From Gemmatimonadales bacterium UBA4456 (GTDB lineage: Bacteria; Gemmatimonadota; Gemmatimonadetes; Longimicrobiales; Gaopeijiaceae): DNA of 64,000 nt. The DNA is taken from contig DGOW01000075.1 of NCBI GenBank assembly GCA_002390225.1, positions 1 through 64,000 of the forward strand, in the 5' to 3' direction. Of this stretch, positions 45,242 to 53,986 are shown piece after piece. The notes below the pieces were generated by a model. That model saw nothing but the letters and a program-made list of their open reading frames with translations. It did not search any database and had not been told where the DNA came from. The position numbers and the translations under genes are program-made. How positions within the stretch are numbered: position 1 is the first letter of the stretch; the number at the start of each line of letters is the position of its first letter.

Positions 45242-45985
45242 TCAGCCAGCGCGACCCGTCTCGATCTCGTGGAGCGTGTCGACCATCTTCTGCGCCGACT
45301 CTTCCATGTCGATGACGAGGCTGTCGATCTTCGCCACGAAATAGTTGTGGCCAACCGACACCGGGATCGCGATGACGAGACCAGCGGCCGTCGTCAGGAG
45401 CGCGACCTTGATACCCCCGGCCACCAGTGTCGCCTCGACCTCACCCGCGGCCTCGATCGACTGGAACGCGATGATCATACCGATCACCGTACCTAGGAAG
45501 CCGAGGAGCGGAGCGATGTTCGTCAGCGTAGCCAGCACGACGAGACCCTTTTCGAGCTTGCTCATCTCGATGAGGCCCTGGTTCTCGATCGCCTTCATGA
45601 CGCGATCGGTGCCTTCCTCATGACGCTCGAGACCGGCGTAGAGGATGTTCGCGGCGGGCGAATCGGTGTCACGCGTAAGCTCGAGAGCCTCGCGGATCCG
45701 CTGCTGAACGAGGAGCTCGTCGACATCCAGCAAGATGCGCTTCGTCTTCGAAGCTTTCGCCGTCAGCGAGATGAACTTGATGATGATGACGATGATGCCC
45801 AAGCCGAGACAGAAGGCGAGAGGCCACCGCATGAAGCCCATCCCTTCCCAGTTGACGGCAGCCTGCTCTTGCCACGTGAGCGTAGGCGCATCCATGCCCG
45901 GAATTTGAAGTAGGGCGGCGTACAGTTGGACCAACGGAACCTCCGGCCGATGTGCTTGTTGCTGACCATTGAATAGCCCTTCCAC
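45242..45985 (-). CDS. MotA/TolQ/ExbB family proton channel protein
   Basis: 247 residues from a GTG; a shorter form from the ATG at 45895 is possible and I cannot choose. Three transmembrane segments are visible (PLAFCLGLGIIVIIIKFISL, LVVLATLTNIAPLLGFLGTV, ALLTTAAGLVIAIPVSVGH). The family channel motif is in APLLGFLGTVIGMIIAFQ. Such proteins work with ExbD/TolR and use the proton gradient to drive TonB, Tol-Pal or motor functions. No ExbD/TolR gene follows; a strong terminator ends the transcript, so the partner must be elsewhere. Confidence 0.9.
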   Translation of the reverse strand: MEGLFNGQQQAHRPEVPLVQLYAALLQIPGMDAPTLTWQEQAAVNWEGMGFMRWPLAFCLGLGIIVIIIKFISLTAKASKTKRILLDVDELLVQQRIREALELTRDTDSPAANILYAGLERHEEGTDRVMKAIENQGLIEMSKLEKGLVVLATLTNIAPLLGFLGTVIGMIIAFQSIEAAGEVEATLVAGGIKVALLTTAAGLVIAIPVSVGHNYFVAKIDSLVIDMEESAQKMVDTLHEIETGRAG

Positions 45986-46064
45986 ACCACATGCGCGGAA
46001 GGGCGGGGGTCAAGAGGATCGCAACATGGCAGGGGGCGAAAATGGTGTCAAGCCCATTGCTTCG

Positions 46065-46418
46065 TCACGAATCGGCATGATGACACGCCACCAAATGACC
46101 ATCTGACGACCCTTCCGCTATTGGGTATACGCGGGTGCATCGTTCGTCTTTCTTCGGGTGTGGACACCGAGGTTCGAACGGGCACCCTGAGGGTGGGTCG
46201 CTAGGGCTGGGAACGTCGCCGGAGAGCACGATCCGCTCTCGCTGTTCGCGGCCGATCGGATCTGGTCTCGGATAGGCAGTGCGTGCATCGGCAAGCCACG
46301 CGTCCACGGCTGGGATGACCCGCTGACAGAATGGATCGCTGGAGACGTTGCGAGTCGCCTCGGCGCCACCGCAGGCCGCAAAGCTCGCGGTCACAAACAG
46401 GAGGAAAAGCTTCTTCAT
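46065..46418 (-). pseudogene. Chimeric remnant: transporter-lipoprotein N-terminus joined to oligopeptide ABC ATPase C-terminus
   Basis: 117 residues from the ATG at 46418. Residues 1-16 are a lipoprotein signal (LFLLFVTASFAAC, Cys16), and SSDPFCQRVIPAVDAWLADA resembles the mature N-terminus I recall for peptide-binding lipoproteins of this phylum. Residues from about 50 match the C-terminal oligo_HPY domain of Dpp/Opp ATPases: RIVLSGDVPSPSDPPSGC, FEPRCP, ERCTRV and GHLVACH. A lipoprotein signal on an ATPase tail makes no functional sense. The simplest explanation is deletion of the middle of a binding protein-permease-ATPase operon with fusion near 46260-46290. The cysteines of the oligo_HPY domain are intact. 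Confidence 0.65.
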
Positions 46419-46479
46419 GAGATCGCTGTTCGGTCTCGAGGAGGGAGCGGGACCGGTCGTACTTCCTGACAATTCAGTA

Positions 46480-47274
46480 TCAACGACGCCATGTCCACTC
46501 GTCGGTCCCGTACCGCGTCTGTACAAGCTCGGCAATCATCTGTTTCTCGTCCCCGGAGTATTCGCCCGCGACCCACGTTCCTCCAAAGACTTTCTTCATC
46601 GCGACAACTACGGCCTCGGCGAGCTGATCGAGCTGCACGGGGCCGATCTGTTCCACGAGCGTCGCCGGCTGTTCGTGCTCGGCAACCGAACCGAGGGTCG
46701 TCAGCAATGTCTGGTCACCAGAAACAATGATCGAGCCGTGCTGGAGCAGGGCACCCTCAATGCGCGCCTGGGCGCTGCCGACCAGCTTCCGGCCTCCGGT
46801 GACTACCTCTCCCTCGGCCGGGCTCTGGAAACAGGGCCCGGCGTCGAGCGGCGGGACTCCGTCCTTCGCAGCTGCGGAGCGTTGAGCGTCAGCGCCCAAG
46901 GCCTGAACCGCGCCGACCAGGGCCTCGTTCACACGGTGATAAGTCGCGCGGGCACCGCCGAGTGCGCGCACAGGGACGGCCACAGCGTAGGTCAGCTCCG
47001 CGTCATGCAGGACTGCCCTGCCACCCGTGGGTCGTCGGACCAGGTCGACCCCGAGTCGGGCGGCCTGATCCGCGTCATAGACGCCACGAGTCGGCTCATT
47101 ACGCCCGAATGAGGCCGTAGGTCGAGCCCAGGAATAGAGACGAAGAACTGCGGGTGCGGCGTCGTTCGGTTCGTTGGAGTCGCGCGCAGCATCCGAGACC
47201 GTGGACGCCAGAGCGTGATCGACCGCCATATTCTCCGCGGCCGGTCGGGCCACGTCACGGAGGACACGCCACAC
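46480..47274 (-). CDS. Lipoyl/octanoyl transferase family protein (LipM- or LplA-like)
   Basis: 264 residues from a GTG. The biotin/lipoate ligase catalytic fold is seen as SFGRNEPTRG, RRPTGGRAVLHDAELTYAV and GGRKLVGSAQAR then GALLQHGSI. A Cys in DAGPCFQSPAEGEV just before the GGRKLVGSAQ lysine motif matches the catalytic Cys position of LipM octanoyltransferase, which loads GcvH. The nearby gcvH and gcvP genes support action on glycine-cleavage H protein. LplA-type ATP-dependent ligase is the alternative. The C-terminal accessory domain of LplA is absent. Confidence 0.8.
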   Translation of the reverse strand: MWRVLRDVARPAAENMAVDHALASTVSDAARDSNEPNDAAPAVLRLYSWARPTASFGRNEPTRGVYDADQAARLGVDLVRRPTGGRAVLHDAELTYAVAVPVRALGGARATYHRVNEALVGAVQALGADAQRSAAAKDGVPPLDAGPCFQSPAEGEVVTGGRKLVGSAQARIEGALLQHGSIIVSGDQTLLTTLGSVAEHEQPATLVEQIGPVQLDQLAEAVVVAMKKVFGGTWVAGEYSGDEKQMIAELVQTRYGTDEWTWRR

Positions 47275-47297
47275 AAGGGTGGGACTCCTGGTATGAC

Positions 47298-47981
47298 TCA
47301 GAAGTCGTACGTGTCGCCTGGCGCCATCACCTGCACCGAGGCCCGATCGCCCACCGCATCGGCGAATGCCTGGGCGTCCTGCTCGATCGGAGGCCAGGTG
47401 TCAAAATGGCACGGGATCACGACCTTCGGCTCGATGAAGTCGACCGCCGTCACCGCGTCGTCCGGCCCCATGGTGAAGCGATCGCCAATCGGCAGGATCG
47501 CGACGTCGACCTTTCCCTTCAGCAACTGCATGTCCATCAGGAGGCCCGTATCGCCTGCGTGATGGAGGCGCTGTCCCGAACCGAAGTCGATCAGGATGCC
47601 CGCCGGTAGCGTCGTGAACGACTCTGCACCCGGCAGGTTGACCATGCCTCCGTGCAGCGCTGCCGTCAGCTTCACGTATCCGAATGGATACTGAACGCTA
47701 CCACCGATGTGCTGCGGGCTCACGTTCAGTCCCTGGTTCTCCAGGAACGTGGCGATCTCGAACGTTGCGATGCATGTCGCGCCCGTACGCTCAGCGAGCC
47801 CGACCAGATCTGCCACGTGGTCATAATGCCCGTGCGTCACCAGGATGAAGTCGGCCTCGATATCGTCGACGGAGCCTGTGAAGCCCGGATTGTCCGTGAA
47901 GAACGGATCGATGACGAGGTTGGTGCCGTCATCGGTCTCGATGGAAAAGGTCGCGTGGCCGTGGAACGTCAGTTTAGGCAT
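47298..47981 (-). CDS. UPF0173-type metal-dependent hydrolase (metallo-beta-lactamase fold)
   Basis: 227 residues from the ATG at 47981, the standard length of UPF0173; a longer start adds 17 residues with no homology. Metal ligands are in VTHGHYDHVADL, LHHAGDTGLLMD and CHFDTWPP, and ITFHGHATF-type TFHGHATFSIE opens the fold. Its physiological substrate is unknown across the family. It is intact and lies between two damaged loci. Confidence 0.92.
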   Translation of the reverse strand: MPKLTFHGHATFSIETDDGTNLVIDPFFTDNPGFTGSVDDIEADFILVTHGHYDHVADLVGLAERTGATCIATFEIATFLENQGLNVSPQHIGGSVQYPFGYVKLTAALHGGMVNLPGAESFTTLPAGILIDFGSGQRLHHAGDTGLLMDMQLLKGKVDVAILPIGDRFTMGPDDAVTAVDFIEPKVVIPCHFDTWPPIEQDAQAFADAVGDRASVQVMAPGDTYDF

Positions 47982-48050
47982 GGCGGGGTGGTCCGCTGAC
48001 TCGAAAGCAAGGAGGGTCCCGGAGTGGTCCAACAGGTTGGGGCAGGACGT

Positions 48051-48560
48051 TCAGGTGATCAAGCCGGAGAGGCGGAGGAGGAGCCCGTCCAGGCTGAGGC
48101 CCCGGGGGACGTTGATGCGGGGAACTCGGTGAGGATTCGTATCTGACCCGCTCCTCAAGAGACCACCATCCACGCGGAGTGCCCCGTCGAATACGTCGGA
48201 GGCGACACGCACGACCGCGTCGTCATGATATCCGTATGGATAGGCCAGCCAGTCGACGTACCGATCGGTACGGCTTTGGAGCCACTGCTTCGACTCGGTC
48301 AACTCTCGTAGCACCGCAATCTCGGACAGAGTGGGGAGGTTGGCGTGTGTGACGGTATGGGCGCCGAGTGACAGACCGGGCATGTCGCAGGCGAGCAACT
48401 CCTGCTCATTGACCGGTTTTGCGTGGTCGGGTAATTCCATCAGCGTCCGGCTTGCCTCCTCGGCCCAGGATACCGCTCGATCACCATCTCCCTGAAGTGT
48501 CCTCAGCACATGATCCCGCGCCGCCAGATCCAGCGGCAGATCCCGGAGAACAGAACATTC
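48051..48560 (-). pseudogene. Polysaccharide deacetylase, C-terminal remnant
   Basis: The recognisable part starts within the frame near 48560 and runs to the stop at 48051. It has the second half of a NodB-type deacetylase: EQELLACDMPGLSLGAHTVT and HANLPTLSEIAVLRELTESK, the LAYPYGYHDDAVV arginine/metal-loop region, and VDGGLLRSGSDTNPHRVPRI. The N-terminal TFDDGY motif with catalytic Asp and first metal ligands is missing, so it cannot be active. A stop interrupts the frame at about 48596. A DegT-type remnant begins on the opposite strand at the same point, so both genes seem to have lost their 5' halves in one deletion. Confidence 0.7.
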
Positions 48561-48561
48561 G

Positions 48562-48868
48562 CCTCTGCGCCCCGCTCGGGGCGCTCGAATCTACGTCCTG
48601 CCTCCGCCTCCCGGTCCGACTGACGAATCTGAGCTCGTCCGAGGATCAATGGAAGAAGCTGCGACGGTTCGGCGTGGAGTCGGGGTATCCCCGAGCCCTG
48701 CCAGAACTGGAACAGGTGAGACCGCTCGTCACGAACAGCGATGAACGATTCCCCGGTGCCGAAACGCTCGCCTCTGAGCTCGTCACGCTACCCACACATC
48801 ACTGGGTGCGAGATGAAGACATCGAGGGAACCCTGGCCCTGATTACGAGCGAGACCCCGACTCCGTAG
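48562..48868 (+). pseudogene. DegT/DnrJ/EryC1 sugar aminotransferase, C-terminal remnant
   Basis: The plus-strand frame ending at the TAG at 48868 shows a typical DegT C-terminus: CLRLPVRLTN, LRRFGVESGYPRALPEL, FPGAETLASELVTLPTHHW and VRDEDIEGTLALI. The catalytic PLP-lysine portion (about 270 residues) is absent, and no start codon with an RBS precedes it. Such aminotransferases act in nucleotide-sugar pathways and often sit next to polysaccharide deacetylases in exopolysaccharide clusters. The N-terminal boundary, near 48562, abuts the deacetylase remnant. Confidence 0.65.
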
Positions 48869-48923
48869 ATCAGGCTCCCGCCGATCTCTTACGAGATCGT
48901 GAGGAACACCACCACGCCGTTGT

Positions 48924-49247
48924 TCACAGCGTCCGGGCAACAAGCGGGCGATACCCGAGAGCCTCGATCCGGAGCTCATAGCTTCCTGGTTGGACAAGAC
49001 CAAACAAAAACGCACCGGCCGAGGACGTGGTCATCTGGTAGTCACCGACACCGGTGGTCGCTGTGATCGTGACCAGAGCCTGAGCAACCGGGAGCTCTCC
49101 GCTGCCCCGAACGGAGCCGGAGATGGTGGCCGAGGTAATGGACTGGGCATGAGTTGGGTCCGCTGTCACCGAAAGGGCGCAGAACATGGCCATGCAGCAC
49201 ACGCTCCAGCCCCCTCCCCTCCGCCGTTCTCTGATCAGTCGGAGCAA
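48924..49247 (-). pseudogene. Signal peptide plus carboxypeptidase-regulatory-like domain, truncated
   Basis: 107 residues. Signal peptide (WSVCCMAMFCALSVTADP, cleavage near THAQ) then one CarboxypepD_reg-like domain: ATISGSVRGSGELPVAQALV, TTSSAGAFLFGLVQPGSYEL and RIEALGYRPLVARTL, then a stop. This is the normal N-terminus of TonB-dependent outer-membrane receptors, whose plug and barrel are absent. The +1 frame continues a little (NNGVVVFLTIS) before another stop, so a frameshift is also involved. It may be a stand-alone small protein, but a receptor fragment is likelier. It lies beside the other remnants at 48-49 kb. Confidence 0.5.
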
Positions 49248-49567
49248 GCACCTTCTCCAGATGAGCTTCGATGATCGACGCTCACAAGATAGACAGATGT
49301 TAGCAGCACAGAGACAGAGAATGGTGGGTTTCGGTACCGGGGATCCGACGTCCCGTCTGTCTTGCCAGGGTCACGTCACCGGATCCGCAACCGAGACACC
49401 CAGAGTTCTCCTGACCGAGGGTGAACAACGAGCGACGCTCGCCGTCGCTCGGCCGAGCCGGACTCGATTTATCGGTCACGTCTGCGACCGGACGCAGCAT
49501 TGTTGAACCGGTCTCGCGCTCCTACGGCGAGGAAGCAGACGGCACCGAGCACGGAGCGCTGATCTCC
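49248..49567. other. 320-base stretch without a recognised gene
   Basis: Between the truncated carboxypeptidase-regulatory-like gene and the gcvP stop. Short frames on both strands show no domain or Shine-Dalgarno. I see no hairpin with a T-run for gcvP here. Confidence 0.4.
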
Positions 49568-52441
49568 TCAGCCAACCTCCGCATACATTTCAATCGGTGG
49601 ACACGCACAGATCAGGTTCCTGTCTCCATAGGCATTATCCACACGACGCACTACAGGCCAGAACTTCATGTCGCGCGTCCACGGAGCAGGGTACGCCGCC
49701 TGAGCCCGTGAGTACGGATGATCCCACTCGTCCGCGGTCACCATGGCAGCCGTGTGCGGTGCGTTCTTGAGCGCGTTGTCCACCGGATCTGCAATACCCA
49801 GCTCAACCTGCTCGATCTCCGCACGAATCGAGATGAGCGCGTCGCACAGGCGGTCGAGTTCGGACTTCGACTCCGATTCTGTCGGCTCGAGCATGAGTGT
49901 ACCCGCTACCGGAAAGGACACGGTCGGCGCGTGGAAGCCGTAGTCGATCAACCGCTTCGCAACGTCTTCCTCGGTGATCCCGGTCTCCTTCTTGAGCGAC
50001 CGGAGATCCACGATGAACTCGTGGGCGACAAGACCTCGGTCACCCCGGTAGAGCACGTCGTAGTGCTCCTCGAGTCGCTTCGCCATGTAGTTGGCGTTGA
50101 GGATCGCGTATTCAGAGGCCTGCTGAACACCGTGACGCCCAAGCATCGCGATGTACGCCCATGAAATGATGAGAATGCTCGCGCTGCCCCACGGCGCTGC
50201 AGATACAGCGGTGATCGGCTTCTCACCGCCCGTCCCGTGCATCACGTGGCCGGGCAGAAATGGAGCCAGCTTGTCGTTCACGCAGATCGGTCCCATCCCC
50301 GGACCGCCTCCTCCGTGAGGAATCGCGAACGTCTTGTGCAGGTTGATGTGACAGACGTCCGCACCATAGTCGCCAGGACGAGACAGGCCAACCTGCGCAT
50401 TCAGGTTGGCTCCGTCGAGATACACGAGACCGCCGTGCTCGTGGATGATCGAGCACGCCTCACCGATGCCTTCCTCGAAGACGCCATGCGTCGACGGGTA
50501 GGTGACCATGAATGCGGCGAGATTATCGGAGTGCTCCGTTGCTTTAGCTCGCAGATCATCCAGATCGATCTGCCCATCGTCAGTGCTCTTCACAACGACG
50601 ACCTTCATACCGGCCATGACCGCACTCGCAGGGTTGGTCCCGTGAGCCGACGCCGGAATCAGACAGATATTTCGGTGAAGTTCTTCTCGGTCTTCGTGAT
50701 ACGCCCGGATCACCAACAGGCCGGTGTACTCACCCTGAGCACCCGAGTTCGGCTGGAGTGAGGTCGCTGTGAACCCGGTGATCTCAGCGAGCCACTGCTC
50801 CAATTCGCTGAAGACGACCGCATAGCCCTTAACCTGATCCGCCGGGGCGAAGGGATGGATCTTGCCCGCCTCTGGCCATGTCACACCGGCCATTTCACTC
50901 GTTGCGTTGAGCTTCATCGTGCACGACCCGAGCGGGATCATGCTGGTGTTGAGCGAGAGATCCCTGGACTCGAGCTTGTGGAGATAGCGGAGCATCTCCG
51001 TCTCGGAGTGGTAGCGATTGAAGACCTCATGCTCGAGGTAGGGCGTCGTACGGTCGGCCCACCCCGGAAGCGCAGGAGCCCCACCCTTTTCGGCCACCGA
51101 GTGCGCTGTGAATGTCGGCGCCGCCCCACCGTTGAACACCTCGAACAGGTCGTCCAGATCTTCTGCACGTGTCACCTCGTTCAGTGAGACCCCGATCGTT
51201 CCGTCGGCGAAATCGCGGAGATTGATCCCCTTCTCCAAAGCGCGATCAAGGATCTCACCCGGGTCACCATCCGGACGCACGTGGACTGTATCGAAGAAGT
51301 CGCCCGTCAGAAGCTCGTGACCGAGGAGACCCAGACCTGCAGCGAGCACGCCGGTCTGATTCCGGATCCGCTCTGCGATCCTCTTCAAACCTTCGGGGCC
51401 ATGGTACACGGCGTAGGCACCAGCCATGATCGCCAGCAGGACCTGAGCGGTGCAGATGTTGGAGGTCGCCTTGTCTCGCCGGATGTGCTGCTCACGCGTC
51501 TGGAGCGCCATCCTCAGCGCCGGATTCCCATCCGCATCGACCGATACGCCGATGATCCGACCCGGCAGCTTGCGCTTGAAGGAGTCCTTCGCGGACATGA
51601 AGGCAGCGTGAGGTCCACCGAAGCCCATCGGTACACCAAACCGCTGCGAATTCCCCACAACGATGTCCGCGCCCCATTCGCCCGGAGGCGTGAGGAGCGT
51701 CAACGCCATCAGATCCGAGGCCGCAACGACTGTGGCCCCGATCGCATGCGCCCGCTCGGCGAAGTTCTGATAGTCAAGGACGCGTCCGTCGGTCGCTGGG
51801 TACTGAAGCAACACGCCGAAGACATCGTCAGTCAGCTCGAACGATGTATGGTCACCGACCACCACGTCGATGCCTAGCGGCCAAGCTCGCGTCTTCACCA
51901 CATCGATCGTCTGTGGGTGGCAAAGCTCGGACACGAAGAACGTGTTCGCATCGCCCTTCGTGCTGCCCTGAGCCAGGTGCATCGCCTCCGCGGCAGCCGT
52001 CCCCTCGTCGAGCAGAGACGCGTTGGCGATCTCGAGTCCCGTCAGGTCGATGACCATCGTCTGGAAATTCAGCAGCGCCTGCAGCCGACCCTGCGCGATC
52101 TCCGCCTGATACGGCGTGTACTGCGTGTACCACCCGGGGTTCTCCATGATGTTGCGTAGGATCACGCCGGGTGTGTGGGTGTCCGCGTAGCCCATCCCAA
52201 GGAACGACCGGTTGACCTGGTTTTGCGACATGACCTCACGGAGCCGCTCGAGGAAGTCGGCCTCCGTCAGAGCGTCGGGGAGGTCGAGCGTCTCTTGAAA
52301 ATGAATGGAGGCGGGAACGACATCACCAACCAGCGCGTCCACCGAGTCGAAGCCGAGTGCCTCCAGCATCTCGTTCACCGAGGACGGACCAGGACCGAGG
52401 TGGCGCCCTGCGAAATCGGGCTGTGCATCAATACGCGTCAT
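49568..52441 (-). CDS. gcvP: Glycine dehydrogenase (decarboxylating), P protein
   Basis: 957 residues, the fused homodimeric form. The PLP lysine is in CHINLHKTFAIPHGGGGPGMG; glycine-rich and phosphate-binding segments such as IPLGSCTMKLNATSEM and PNSGAQGEYTGL are intact. P protein decarboxylates glycine and passes the aminomethyl group to lipoyl-GcvH. gcvH lies 80 bp upstream on the same strand; gcvT and lpd are not in the window. The LipM-like gene at 46480 could supply the lipoyl arm of GcvH. Confidence 0.97.
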   Translation of the reverse strand: MTRIDAQPDFAGRHLGPGPSSVNEMLEALGFDSVDALVGDVVPASIHFQETLDLPDALTEADFLERLREVMSQNQVNRSFLGMGYADTHTPGVILRNIMENPGWYTQYTPYQAEIAQGRLQALLNFQTMVIDLTGLEIANASLLDEGTAAAEAMHLAQGSTKGDANTFFVSELCHPQTIDVVKTRAWPLGIDVVVGDHTSFELTDDVFGVLLQYPATDGRVLDYQNFAERAHAIGATVVAASDLMALTLLTPPGEWGADIVVGNSQRFGVPMGFGGPHAAFMSAKDSFKRKLPGRIIGVSVDADGNPALRMALQTREQHIRRDKATSNICTAQVLLAIMAGAYAVYHGPEGLKRIAERIRNQTGVLAAGLGLLGHELLTGDFFDTVHVRPDGDPGEILDRALEKGINLRDFADGTIGVSLNEVTRAEDLDDLFEVFNGGAAPTFTAHSVAEKGGAPALPGWADRTTPYLEHEVFNRYHSETEMLRYLHKLESRDLSLNTSMIPLGSCTMKLNATSEMAGVTWPEAGKIHPFAPADQVKGYAVVFSELEQWLAEITGFTATSLQPNSGAQGEYTGLLVIRAYHEDREELHRNICLIPASAHGTNPASAVMAGMKVVVVKSTDDGQIDLDDLRAKATEHSDNLAAFMVTYPSTHGVFEEGIGEACSIIHEHGGLVYLDGANLNAQVGLSRPGDYGADVCHINLHKTFAIPHGGGGPGMGPICVNDKLAPFLPGHVMHGTGGEKPITAVSAAPWGSASILIISWAYIAMLGRHGVQQASEYAILNANYMAKRLEEHYDVLYRGDRGLVAHEFIVDLRSLKKETGITEEDVAKRLIDYGFHAPTVSFPVAGTLMLEPTESESKSELDRLCDALISIRAEIEQVELGIADPVDNALKNAPHTAAMVTADEWDHPYSRAQAAYPAPWTRDMKFWPVVRRVDNAYGDRNLICACPPIEMYAEVG

Positions 52442-52520
52442 AATCTCTTCTAGTCAGAGGGCCGCGACCGCCCGTAGGCGGATCGCGGCCCGAAGATCGA
52501 AAACGGAGCCCGGCGTCGGG

Positions 52521-52907
52521 TCAGCCAATGTGCTCCGCATAGCTGTCAGCACTGAGGAGAGAGGATACCTCACCGGGGTCAGCGAGTTTCAGCTTGATCA
52601 TCCATCCTGCTCCGTAGGGATCGGAGTTCACGATCGAGGGGTCGTCATCCAGCTCGTCGTTGACGGCCACGATCTCTCCCTCGAGCGGGCAATACAGATC
52701 CGAGACAGCCTTCACCGCCTCGATCGTACCGAAGACGTCCATCTTGCCAAACTGCGCTCCACCGTCGGGAAGCTCAACGAAGACGACGTCTCCGAGCTCG
52801 CCCTGTGCGTAGTCCGTTACCCCCACCGCATAGACGCCGTCCTCGTCGGTCGCCTTGAGGTACTCGTGCTCTTCGGTGTAGTAGAGGTCTGCCGGGATGT
52901 CGGACAT
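52521..52907 (-). CDS. gcvH: Glycine cleavage system H protein
   Basis: 128 residues. The lipoylated lysine is Lys66 in MDVFGTIEAVKAVSDLYCP, and the N-terminal TEEHEYLKA and the GVTDYAQGELGDVVFVELP strands match the family. It shuttles the methylamine group between P and T proteins in the cytoplasm. First gene of the gcvH-gcvP pair. The leader between 52908 and the divergent start is too short to hold a glycine riboswitch. Confidence 0.97.
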   Translation of the reverse strand: MSDIPADLYYTEEHEYLKATDEDGVYAVGVTDYAQGELGDVVFVELPDGGAQFGKMDVFGTIEAVKAVSDLYCPLEGEIVAVNDELDDDPSIVNSDPYGAGWMIKLKLADPGEVSSLLSADSYAEHIG

Positions 52908-52956
52908 CGTAATCTCCGCGGGGTTTCTGGACGATCGGACCTGAGGATACGGGGTT

Positions 52957-52983
52957 TTGACAGCAGGTCAAGATCCCTAGTTT
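52957..52983 (+). promoter_or_regulatory. Possible sigma-70 promoter of the eIF2B-like gene
   Basis: TTGACA at 52957-52962 is a perfect -35 box; TAGTTT at 52978-52983 follows after 15 bases, slightly short of the optimum. It would start transcription about 35 bases before the ATG at 53027. Confidence 0.35.
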
Positions 52984-53026
52984 GGCCATTCGAGGCCCTG
53001 AGAAACCCGAGCGTTTGCACGCTTCC

Positions 53027-53965
53027 ATGGATGTCGAATCCGTAGCCGAAGAGTTGGTCGCACCGCTGCGAGCCGACGCTCTCTCCGGAGCGTCTGTTCT
53101 GGGCCGGACCGCAGCCGTCGTGCTTCGGCGTGCCGCGGTGCGCCTCAAGGCCGGTTCTCTCGAGGAACTCCGGTGGGGACTCGGCGAAGTTTGCCGCCAG
53201 ATACTCTATGCTCAGCCAGCCATGGCTCCCCTCGTCACCCTCATCCGCCAGGTCATGGGCGCCGTGGAACACGCGGGATCCCTAGAGGATGGTCGACTGG
53301 CTGCAGCACATGCCGCTGATTCCTTCCGGCAGGGATCTGAGGAGCGGATTCGAGCCGTGGTCGCCGTGGGTGCAGCCGTACTGCCTGCGGGGGGCACGGT
53401 CGCGACACTCTCGTCATCGGCCACAGTTCAGGCACTGCTGATCGAGGAGGCAGGGCCTCGCGGAATCACCGTTCTCTGCTTTGAAAGTCGCCCCCTGAAC
53501 GAGGGGCGCATCTTCGCCTCTGCTCTGGCGGAGGCAGGGGTGGAGGTTCGCTACGCCGTAGACGCGGCCGCGGCAAAGCTCGTCGTCGAGTGCGACGCCG
53601 TGGTCATCGGGGCCGACAGCGTCGGGGACGACGGAGTCATGAACAAGATCGGTTCGAAAGGGCTGGCGCAGGCCGCACATGCAGCCGGGGTGCCGGTGTA
53701 CGTCCTGGCAGATGAGACGAAGATGTTGCCGGTTGGGTTCCCGCAGATTCTGGATGACGACCGACCGGGTGAAGAGGTCTGGGATGCACCTCATGGCGTG
53801 GAGGTGTGGAATCGGTACTTCGAGCTGACGCCGATGGTCTATGTGCAGGCCGTCGTAACAGACACGGGCGTACTTGAGCCTTCCGAAGTTTCCGCGGTAC
53901 GCGCATCCATGGAACTGCCATCCGGACTGCAGGCCTGGTCACCACAGAGCAAACGCGACGTATGA
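53027..53965 (+). CDS. eIF-2B alpha/beta/delta-like family protein (MtnA/ribose-1,5-bisphosphate isomerase relative)
   Basis: 312 residues from the ATG at 53027; a TTG 45 bases upstream is in frame but lies at the presumed transcription start. The Rossmann-like C-terminal half has the family signature VIGADSVGDDGVMNKIGSKGLA and VPVYVLADETKMLP, while TLSSSATVQALLIE and CFESRPLNEGRI form the sugar-phosphate site. Relatives isomerise methylthioribose-1-phosphate or ribose-1,5-bisphosphate; which applies here is open, since bacterial members of this branch are mostly unassigned. Confidence 0.82.
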   Translation: MDVESVAEELVAPLRADALSGASVLGRTAAVVLRRAAVRLKAGSLEELRWGLGEVCRQILYAQPAMAPLVTLIRQVMGAVEHAGSLEDGRLAAAHAADSFRQGSEERIRAVVAVGAAVLPAGGTVATLSSSATVQALLIEEAGPRGITVLCFESRPLNEGRIFASALAEAGVEVRYAVDAAAAKLVVECDAVVIGADSVGDDGVMNKIGSKGLAQAAHAAGVPVYVLADETKMLPVGFPQILDDDRPGEEVWDAPHGVEVWNRYFELTPMVYVQAVVTDTGVLEPSEVSAVRASMELPSGLQAWSPQSKRDV

Positions 53966-53986
53966 CGTCTGCACTCCAGATAGCGC

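Noticed and set aside
46171..46179. GGTTCGAAC resembling a tRNA T-loop
   Set aside because: No acceptor stem, D-loop or anticodon arm can be built around it; it lies in the chimeric coding frame.
52908..52956. Possible glycine riboswitch before gcvH
   Set aside because: Only about 50-75 bases are available before the divergent promoter, too short for the aptamer, and no conserved core is seen.
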